Assembly (NCBI GenBank): GCA_009701575.1
Contig: WLJX01000010.1
Span: 1-45,525, forward strand
Source of the DNA: Actinomycetota bacterium
GTDB lineage: Bacteria; Actinomycetota; Actinomycetes; Nanopelagicales; Nanopelagicaceae
Direction of reading: 5' to 3'
Length of the DNA: 45,525 bases
The position numbers and the translations under genes are program-made. Below, piece after piece: positions 39,780-45,525 of the stretch. Position 1 is the stretch's first letter. Each line of letters opens with the position of its first letter. A model generated the notes under the pieces. It saw only the letters and a list, made by a program, of their open reading frames with translations. It was not told the DNA's origin and searched no databases.

Positions 39780-41261
39780 CTAGTTAATTAATGACTCGTA
39801 TCTTATTTGAAGTTGCACAATCTCACTACGGATTTCACTGCCTTGGTCCGGCAGGTAGCTCTTTATTTTCAAATCACTGGCCCTCACGATTTTTCGTCCA
39901 TCTTCCAACGACGAAATTTCACCGAGTGCAATCGCTTGAACAATTGCATTGCCCATCGCTGTGGCCTCGATTGGACCGGCAATTACTTCAAGGCCTGAGA
40001 TGTCTGCGGTTAATTGGGAGAGAGGAGCGTTCTGTGAGCCACCACCAATAATCTGGATCGCGGGCATCGGCAAGCCACTGCATTCATGGAGAACCTTTGC
40101 GATTCGGGCATATTGAAAAGCCAGTGAAGCGAAGATGCATTGGGCCAATTGACCAGGCGTATTTGGGATTGGCTGGCCGGTCTTTTGCGCAAATTTTTGA
40201 ATGCGCGCAATCATCTCACCTGCATGGATAAAGACTGGATCATCAACAAAAATGAGAGTGCGCCATCTATCGGGCTCAGCTTCAGCAAGTTCAACAAGTT
40301 GGGCATAAGTTAAATCAATCCCTTGCAATTTAAGATCGCGCCGAACTTCTTGAATCAACCACAGGCCTGCAATATTGCAGAGCAACCTAGTGTTGCGACC
40401 AAAGCCACCTTCATTTGTTAGGCGGTATTTAAGAGTTAAGTCATTTATAACAGAGTTATTCAACTCAACTCCAAGAAGTGACCAGGTGCCTGAAGAGATA
40501 TAAGCATTACCGGGCGCTGTGAATGGCGTTGAAACAACGGCTGATGCGGTGTCATGGCTTGCAGTTGCGATGCAGGGGATTGGGCCAATTCCAGTTAACT
40601 CTTGCAACTCTTTACTTAAAGTTCCACGAATTGTTCCGGCATCTTGAACTTCGCCAAAGAGCTTAGTTGGGATACCTAAATCATCGGCCAACTTTGTGGC
40701 CCACTTATTATTTGGAACATCATAAAGACCAGTTGTCGAAGCAATTGTGTATTCGGTTCCTACTACTCCGGTAAGTGCATGCAACACGAGATCTGGCATC
40801 AGCAATAGATATTGGGCATCAATTAATTCATCTGGTGTCTGCTCGGTAATTGCAAGTAATTGATAAATAGAGTTAACTTCCAAAAGTTGCGAACCAGTAT
40901 CGCCATGCAATCTATCCTTACCGACCATTGCAGCAGCTTTTTCCAAATAGCCATCAGTGCGATGATCGCGATGACTTACCGGTAAACCAATTAATTTTTT
41001 ATCTTTATCAAGCAAACCAAAATCTAAACCCCAAGTATCAACTGCAATTGAAAGATAAGGACCATCAGGTGCTGCAATTTTTAGCGCGGTAATTACTTCT
41101 GTCATTATTTTTGGGAAATCCCAACAGCGACGACCGCGCTCATCGTTAATAACGGGAGTTGCAAAGCGGTAAATTTCCCGAGTATTTATCGAATTACCGA
41201 TCTCAACGGCCATCAAACGCCCTGATTCCGCCCCCATATCGAGTGCGAGATAAGTGCCCAT
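39780..41261 (-). CDS. rhaB: Rhamnulokinase-like FGGY kinase
   Basis: 493 residues from ATG 41261; longer readings would run over the operator at 41303. 'YLALDMGAESGRLMAVEI', 'ISIAVDTWGLDFGLLD'-type region, 'IATASHDTASAVVSTPF', 'SGTWSLLGVE' and 'IIGGGSQNAPLSQLTADISG' match rhamnulokinases. It phosphorylates L-rhamnulose at C1. First gene of the seven-gene minus-strand operon and divergent from the transporter genes. No L-rhamnose isomerase is in the window. Confidence 0.82.
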   Translation of the reverse strand: MGTYLALDMGAESGRLMAVEIGNSINTREIYRFATPVINDERGRRCWDFPKIMTEVITALKIAAPDGPYLSIAVDTWGLDFGLLDKDKKLIGLPVSHRDHRTDGYLEKAAAMVGKDRLHGDTGSQLLEVNSIYQLLAITEQTPDELIDAQYLLLMPDLVLHALTGVVGTEYTIASTTGLYDVPNNKWATKLADDLGIPTKLFGEVQDAGTIRGTLSKELQELTGIGPIPCIATASHDTASAVVSTPFTAPGNAYISSGTWSLLGVELNNSVINDLTLKYRLTNEGGFGRNTRLLCNIAGLWLIQEVRRDLKLQGIDLTYAQLVELAEAEPDRWRTLIFVDDPVFIHAGEMIARIQKFAQKTGQPIPNTPGQLAQCIFASLAFQYARIAKVLHECSGLPMPAIQIIGGGSQNAPLSQLTADISGLEVIAGPIEATAMGNAIVQAIALGEISSLEDGRKIVRASDLKIKSYLPDQGSEIRSEIVQLQIRYESLIN

Positions 41262-41302
41262 ATATTGAGACGACCCTTCTACTTCGATGTAAGTCTTCCG
41301 CT

Positions 41303-41317
41303 GTAACAATTTGTTAC
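41303..41317. promoter_or_regulatory. Inverted-repeat operator in the divergent region
   Basis: GTAACAATTTGTTAC is a perfect 7-1-7 inverted repeat, 42 nt upstream of the rhamnulokinase start and 137 nt upstream of the transporter ATPase start. It is well placed for a sugar-responsive repressor or activator of both operons. Confidence 0.5.
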
Positions 41318-41453
41318 CGAAATTTTATTGCTAATCGAAACCTTTTTCCATCTTTTTCCTAAAACAGTATAGATTGAATTTGAAAGTGTGAATAAGATTC
41401 TAATTATCGTTCCAACAGAAAATTAAAAAATTTAAGTTAAGAGTGGAGTTCAA

Positions 41454-42959
41454 GTGGCACAAAAGGGCGACCTTCTTCTTCAGATGAAAGGTGTTCAAAA
41501 GCGATTCGGCGGCGCCATTGCACTTCGTGGTACTGATCTTTCGATTCGCGCCGGAGAAATTCATGCACTGCTCGGTGAAAACGGTGCCGGAAAATCTACG
41601 ATGTTAAAAATTCTTGCAGGTGTTCACGTCAATGATGGCGGAACAATTTCACTTGGTGACAAGCCATTCACAACTGGTTCACCACAAGCATCAATCGAAC
41701 AAGGCATCGCAGTTATCTATCAAGAGCCTTCACTATTTTTGGATTTAACTTTGGCAGAGAATGTGTTTATTGGTCGCCAACCAATGAAGGGTGTTGCTAT
41801 TGATTGGGCCCAAGCGCAGAACGAAGCCGCCCGGTTATTTGCTGAACTTGGAGTTCCATTAGATCCAAAGCGTCAAGCACGTGGACTCTCAATCGCGGAT
41901 CAGCAAGTAGTTGAAATTGCGAAGGCACTTTCAATGAATGCAAATATTATTTTGATGGACGAACCAACTGCGGCGCTTTCAGCTTCAGAGGTAGAACGTT
42001 TGATGACTGTTATGAAGAGTTTGAAGGCTGCAAATAAGGCAGTTATCTTCGTAAGTCACCGACTTGATGAAGTCTTTGCAATTTCAGATTACATAACTGT
42101 TATGCGCGATGGTGCGACAGTTAGCGAGAATCCAGTAGGTGGAACTGATTTGCAGAAGGTCATCAAGGAGATGGTTGGTCGCGAATTGACCGAGCTCTTC
42201 CCAAAGACTGAGAATAAAATTGGGGATGTTGCCCTTGAAATTAAGGACCTTACGAACCCTGCATATTTCCGTAATATCTCATTCACAGTTCGCCATGGCG
42301 AGATTGTTGCCCTAGCCGGACTCGTCGGATCAGGTCGCTCTGAAGTTGCTCGCGCTATTTTTGGTATTGATAAATACACAACAGGTTCAGTAAAGGTAAA
42401 TGGCAAGGATCTTGCAAAGGGTTCACCGGTTGCGGCAATGGCAGAGAAGATTGCACTTGTGCCAGAAGATCGCCGCCAACAAGGCCTCTTTATGATTGCC
42501 GGAGTTGATCGCAATATTTCAATGGAATCTTTCGATCGCATTAAGGGAAAGATCTTTTTGAACTTTAAGAAAGAGCGAGCTCTTACCGAAACCTGGCGTG
42601 AAAAGTTAAGCATTAAATATGCCGCCCCATCAAACCCAGTCGAGTCTTTATCTGGTGGAAATCAGCAGAAGACAGTTCTTGCTAAGTGGCTTGCAACTGA
42701 TCCAGATATTCTGATTGTTGATGAGCCGACTCGTGGAATCGATGTTGGAACAAAGGCCGAAGTTCATAAATTAATTAATGCCGCTGCTGGAGAAGGAAAA
42801 GCAGTTTTGATGATCTCATCTGAACTTCCAGAAGTATTGGGTATGGCAGATCGAATTATCGTAATGCGTGAGGGTCATCAAGTTGCTGAACTTTCTCGCA
42901 AGGAAGCAACTCAAGAAAAAGTTATTGCTGCAGCAACTACCGGAAGCAAGGGTGCATAA
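41454..42959 (+). CDS. Sugar ABC transporter ATPase (RbsA/RhaT-like)
   Basis: 501 residues from GTG 41454 (GGAG about 7 nt before). Two fused ATPase domains: the first with Walker A GENGAGKST and 'LMDEPTAALS', the second with 'GLVGSGRSEV', 'LSGGNQQKTVLAKWL' and 'IVDEPTRGIDVGTK'. This doubled form is typical of ribose/xylose/rhamnose-type importers. It drives the two permeases that follow. Confidence 0.93.
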   Translation: MAQKGDLLLQMKGVQKRFGGAIALRGTDLSIRAGEIHALLGENGAGKSTMLKILAGVHVNDGGTISLGDKPFTTGSPQASIEQGIAVIYQEPSLFLDLTLAENVFIGRQPMKGVAIDWAQAQNEAARLFAELGVPLDPKRQARGLSIADQQVVEIAKALSMNANIILMDEPTAALSASEVERLMTVMKSLKAANKAVIFVSHRLDEVFAISDYITVMRDGATVSENPVGGTDLQKVIKEMVGRELTELFPKTENKIGDVALEIKDLTNPAYFRNISFTVRHGEIVALAGLVGSGRSEVARAIFGIDKYTTGSVKVNGKDLAKGSPVAAMAEKIALVPEDRRQQGLFMIAGVDRNISMESFDRIKGKIFLNFKKERALTETWREKLSIKYAAPSNPVESLSGGNQQKTVLAKWLATDPDILIVDEPTRGIDVGTKAEVHKLINAAAGEGKAVLMISSELPEVLGMADRIIVMREGHQVAELSRKEATQEKVIAAATTGSKGA

Positions 42960-42961
42960 CC

Positions 42962-43960
42962 GTGAATTTTCTATCTCGTCTTAAGCCAAGTGGTCGCGAA
43001 GGCAGTCTTGGATTAATTCTTATCGTGACAATTGCGATAACCGGAATTATTAATCCGCGCTTCTTAACTGGCGATGGAACTCGTGATTTATTCACATCAA
43101 CCGCCGTTGTTGCCTTACTTGCAATCGGCATGGCTCCAATCATCATTATGCGCCACATTGATCTTTCGGTCGCTTCAACTGTTGGATTAACCGCATGGTT
43201 TATCGCTGATCTTTGTGCAAAGCATCCAGAATTTACTTGGGTTCAATGCTTCATCATCGGACCAATTATTGGAATGGTTGTTGGAGTTCTAAACGGACTT
43301 CTAGTCGCTGGTCTAAGGCTTCCATCCCTGGTTGTAACACTGGGCACGCTTTACATCGTCCGTGGCGCCGTTTATGTAATCTCAAACTCTGTTGACTACA
43401 ACGCTCAAGAAATGCCACCAAGTCTTCTAGATCTCGGTCAGAAGGTTTACTTCGGCATTATGCCTTTCACTTTCTTATTAGTTATTTTTGCGATGCTTAT
43501 CACCGCATGGTTTATGAAGTATCGCAAAGCAGGTCGCGATTGTTATGCAATTGGATCAAATCCACATGCAGCAGATCTTGTTGGAATTAAAGTTTTCCGC
43601 CGTACCTTCCTCGCATTTGTTTTCTCAGGTGCGATGTCAGGGTTAGCCGGAGTTTTCTACTTAATGCGCTTCGCTCAAGTTGACTCAACAGCTTTCTACG
43701 GTCAAGAACTTGCAGTTGTTGCAGCCGCAGTTATTGGTGGCGTAACAATCGCTGGTGGTTCTGGAACAACAGTTGGCGCAACAATCGGTGCGCTACTTGT
43801 ACAAACAATTCAGGGTGGCCTTGCGGCGATTGGCGTAGATGCATTTTGGAAATCAGCGATTAACGGTCTGCTATTAATTGTTGCAATTTATGCTGACCGA
43901 ACTCTGGCGCGAAAGAGTGAAAACGCCTTACTGGCTCAGCGAATAAAGGAAAGGGCGTAG
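42962..43960 (+). CDS. Sugar ABC transporter permease (RbsC/RhaP-like)
   Basis: 332 residues, GTG 42962, 2 nt after the ATPase gene. About eight to ten membrane spans; 'MRHIDLSVASTVGLTAWF' and 'AIGSNPHAADLVGIKVFRRTF' are the two signatures of RbsC-type permeases. Pairs with the next permease. Confidence 0.92.
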   Translation: MNFLSRLKPSGREGSLGLILIVTIAITGIINPRFLTGDGTRDLFTSTAVVALLAIGMAPIIIMRHIDLSVASTVGLTAWFIADLCAKHPEFTWVQCFIIGPIIGMVVGVLNGLLVAGLRLPSLVVTLGTLYIVRGAVYVISNSVDYNAQEMPPSLLDLGQKVYFGIMPFTFLLVIFAMLITAWFMKYRKAGRDCYAIGSNPHAADLVGIKVFRRTFLAFVFSGAMSGLAGVFYLMRFAQVDSTAFYGQELAVVAAAVIGGVTIAGGSGTTVGATIGALLVQTIQGGLAAIGVDAFWKSAINGLLLIVAIYADRTLARKSENALLAQRIKERA

Positions 43961-43965
43961 CCACG

Positions 43966-44937
43966 ATGAAACTTAAATTACGTTTTTCTTGGGATACCTC
44001 AATTCTAATAATCTTGGCCGTTGTCTGGGTTGCTGCCTCTTTAACTACAGACAATTTCTTAAGCAGCATTAACGTTTCACAGATCTTCTCGAACACAAGT
44101 GAAATTACAATCATGGCTTTCGGCGTAATCTTTCTAATTATTCTCGGCGAGATTGATCTATCGGTCGCCTCGATTTTGGCACTTGGCTCATCAATGCTTG
44201 GTTGGTCATATGCACATGGGGCCCCAATTTGGCTCGCAATACTTATCTGTATCGCAGTTGGAACTCTCTGCGGCTTTATTAATGGCTGGCTGGTAACGAA
44301 GGTTGGACTGGGCTCTTTAGCTGTAACCATTGGAACACTTGCGTTATATCGCGGTATCGCCAATGGAATTTTGGGCACAAATACGATTAACGAATTCCCA
44401 GAATTTTGGACCGGCTTTGGCTTCGACACGATCGGAACTTCATTTATTCCACAGAGCTTGCCAATCATTATTCTCTTCGGAATTGGCTTTGGTTTACTTC
44501 TTCACAACACGCCATTTGGTCGTCGTACACTCGCAATAGGCCAGAGCCCAGAAGCAGCTCGCTTCGCCGGTGTAAATGTCATCAAACATAAAATTATTGT
44601 ATTTACATTCACTGGTTTTATGTCCGGAGTTGCTGGCGTTATCTACACATTTAGATTCTCAACTGCGCAAGCAGATAATGGAATTGGGCTTGAATTATTA
44701 GTGATTTCTGCCTGTTTATTGGGTGGTGTCTCAATATTTGGTGGCATTGGAACTATGTGGGGCGTTATCGCTGGTGTTCTACTCGCAGGAAGCGTTGAAT
44801 CATGGTTAACACTTCGTGAAATTAATGCACAGTGGCGAACAATCGTTACCGGAATTTTGCTTCTCATCTCAGTTGCAGCGCCTGTTTTAATTAACAAAGC
44901 GAAAGCAGCAAAAGTGCGAGCGGGGAATAAAAGTTAA
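43966..44937 (+). CDS. Sugar ABC transporter permease (RbsC/RhaQ-like)
   Basis: 323 residues, ATG 43966, 5 nt after the previous gene. 'LGEIDLSVASILALGSSMLG' and 'AIGQSPEAARFAGVNVIKH' match the partner permease family. Two different permeases in a row, as in the RhaPQ pair, fit a rhamnose transporter better than a ribose one. Confidence 0.92.
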   Translation: MKLKLRFSWDTSILIILAVVWVAASLTTDNFLSSINVSQIFSNTSEITIMAFGVIFLIILGEIDLSVASILALGSSMLGWSYAHGAPIWLAILICIAVGTLCGFINGWLVTKVGLGSLAVTIGTLALYRGIANGILGTNTINEFPEFWTGFGFDTIGTSFIPQSLPIIILFGIGFGLLLHNTPFGRRTLAIGQSPEAARFAGVNVIKHKIIVFTFTGFMSGVAGVIYTFRFSTAQADNGIGLELLVISACLLGGVSIFGGIGTMWGVIAGVLLAGSVESWLTLREINAQWRTIVTGILLLISVAAPVLINKAKAAKVRAGNKS

Positions 44938-44954
44938 GAAAACGTTATAAAAGA

Positions 44955-44967
44955 GACCTTGCAGGTC
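44955..44967. repeat. Short palindrome after the permease gene
   Basis: GACCT (44955-44959) and AGGTC (44963-44967) around TGC, in the 145-bp gap before the binding-protein gene. No T-run follows, so it is not a clear terminator. Confidence 0.3.
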
Positions 44968-45000
44968 GGGCTGAATCCCCAATAGATTCACAGAGTTGTT

Positions 45001-45025
45001 CTAGGAGACGTAGCTACATTCCTAG
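45001..45025. repeat. Inverted repeat just upstream of a strong promoter
   Basis: CTAGGA (45001-45006) with TCCTAG (45020-45025), and the inner palindrome GTAGCTAC (45010-45017). It lies 5 nt before the -35 box at 45031, a usual place for an activator or repressor site. Confidence 0.4.
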
Positions 45026-45030
45026 TTCGA

Positions 45031-45059
45031 TTGACAGAACCAAAGGTTGAGTCTGTTAT
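45031..45059 (+). promoter_or_regulatory. Strong promoter of the binding-protein gene
   Basis: TTGACA (45031-45036), 17 nt, TGTTAT (45054-45059): a perfect -35 and a good -10 with ideal spacing. Transcription would start near 45066, about 17 nt before the TTG start. It lets the binding protein be made in excess over the membrane parts. Confidence 0.7.
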
Positions 45060-45082
45060 AGCTAAGTAAGAGAGGAACCACT

Positions 45083-45525
45083 TTGAAAAAAGTACTTGCA
45101 GCAATTGCAACAGGTGCATTGATCGCAACAGCGTTCGTAGCACCATCTTCAGCAGCAACAAAGTTAAAGGTTGCACACATTCCTAAGTTAGGAACAATCG
45201 GCTACTTCCAAGCAGCTGATAAGGGTGTACAACGTGCATGTAAGGAACTGAAGGCTACTTGTGCATACAAGGGACCAACAGAAATCACTGCAGCAGCACA
45301 AGTTAAGGAAATCAACGCAGCAGTTCAAGGCGGATACAACGTTTTGATCATCGCAGCTAACGATAAGGATGCACTTGTTCCAGCACTAAAGGCAGCACAG
45401 AAGAAGGGTGTAACAGTTGTTACATACGATTCAGATGTTGCTCAAGCTGGTCGCTCAGTATTCGTTAACCAGGCTTCATCAGAAGGTATCGGTAACGCAC
45501 TTGCAGATTCAGCAGCTGAACTAGC
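45083..45525 (+). CDS. Sugar ABC transporter binding protein (RbsB/RhaS-like), N-terminal part
   Basis: First 147 codons; runs off the right edge. TTG 45083 with AGAGGA about 6 nt upstream. A signal peptide (1-25, 'KKVLAAIATGALIATAFVAPSSAA') is followed by 'KVAHIPKLGTIGYFQAADKG', 'TAAAQVKEINAAVQGGYNVLIIAAND' and 'AAQKKGVTVVTYDSDV', the lobe pattern of type I periplasmic sugar-binding proteins (RbsB/RhaS-like). Completes the importer encoded at 41454-44937. Confidence 0.88.
   Translation, partial: MKKVLAAIATGALIATAFVAPSSAATKLKVAHIPKLGTIGYFQAADKGVQRACKELKATCAYKGPTEITAAAQVKEINAAVQGGYNVLIIAANDKDALVPALKAAQKKGVTVVTYDSDVAQAGRSVFVNQASSEGIGNALADSAAEL

Noticed and set aside
41262-41309. Longer start of rhamnulokinase
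   Set aside because: The added residues are not kinase-like and would cover the perfect inverted repeat at 41303-41317.
1-45525. CRISPR arrays, insertion sequences, prophage genes
   Set aside because: No regularly spaced repeats, transposase, integrase or phage structural gene was seen on either strand.

Overview
The window looks like a piece of a streamlined, low-to-mid GC freshwater actinobacterial genome, most likely of the acI ('Candidatus Planktophila'/Nanopelagicaceae) type. This is an inference from four things: densely packed genes, a heliorhodopsin that by recall closely resembles the actinobacterial type protein 48C12, many sugar ABC transporters, and at least ten genes with a -10 hexamer (TAnnnT) 5-7 nt before the start codon and no Shine-Dalgarno site, i.e. 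leaderless transcripts as common in Actinobacteria. No rRNA operon, tRNA, transposase, integrase or CRISPR array was seen.

Layout. 1-352: start of a carbohydrate ABC binding-protein gene running off the left edge. 529-4650: a SnoaL-like protein, a PH-like protein, a secreted zinc metalloprotease and a UbiA-type prenyltransferase. 4796-12744: sugar-acid catabolism, with a binding protein plus two permeases (+), then a minus-strand set (SelA-like PLP enzyme, SDR dehydrogenase, aldose-epimerase-like protein, enolase-superfamily dehydratase) and a divergent SMP-30 lactonase. Together these could oxidise a sugar to a lactone, hydrolyse it and dehydrate the acid. 13017-18175: small accessory genes (DUF167, short membrane proteins, lipoproteins, PH-like and zinc-ribbon proteins), followed by a tail-to-tail type II restriction-modification pair (BglII-like nuclease, C5-cytosine methyltransferase; 18337-20243). 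20323-22429: small membrane, lipo- and CDGSH-like proteins. 22442-25396: a light-related block with Fe-S photolyase, DUF2256 zinc protein, SOUL heme-binding protein and heliorhodopsin. 25497-27326: a hypothetical protein, an SDR and a secreted HNH nuclease. 27351-34669: a ROK repressor divergent from a NitT/TauT-type ABC transporter, followed by a TIM-barrel-like protein, an SDR and a Gfo/Idh/MocA dehydrogenase. 34680-41261: a seven-gene minus-strand operon (rhamnulokinase, class II aldolase, HAD protein, second FGGY kinase, VOC protein, sugar isomerase/epimerase, Gfo/Idh/MocA). 41454-45525: a divergent ribose/rhamnose-type ABC transporter, running off the right edge.

The most unusual thing is a cassette present twice (1685-1919 and 12748-12984). 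Each copy has a putative plus-strand structured RNA with its own conserved promoter, convergent with an unlisted tiny gene on the minus strand encoding a 27- or 31-residue single-span membrane peptide. The end of the RNA is a hairpin that overlaps the stop codon of the peptide gene. Between the copies this hairpin carries two compensatory base-pair changes while still coding for a conserved KWR-x-A tail. The arrangement resembles convergent type I toxin-antitoxin loci. In the first copy the region upstream of the peptide gene also folds strongly and holds a 19-nt exact match to the conserved 5' part of 16S rRNA.
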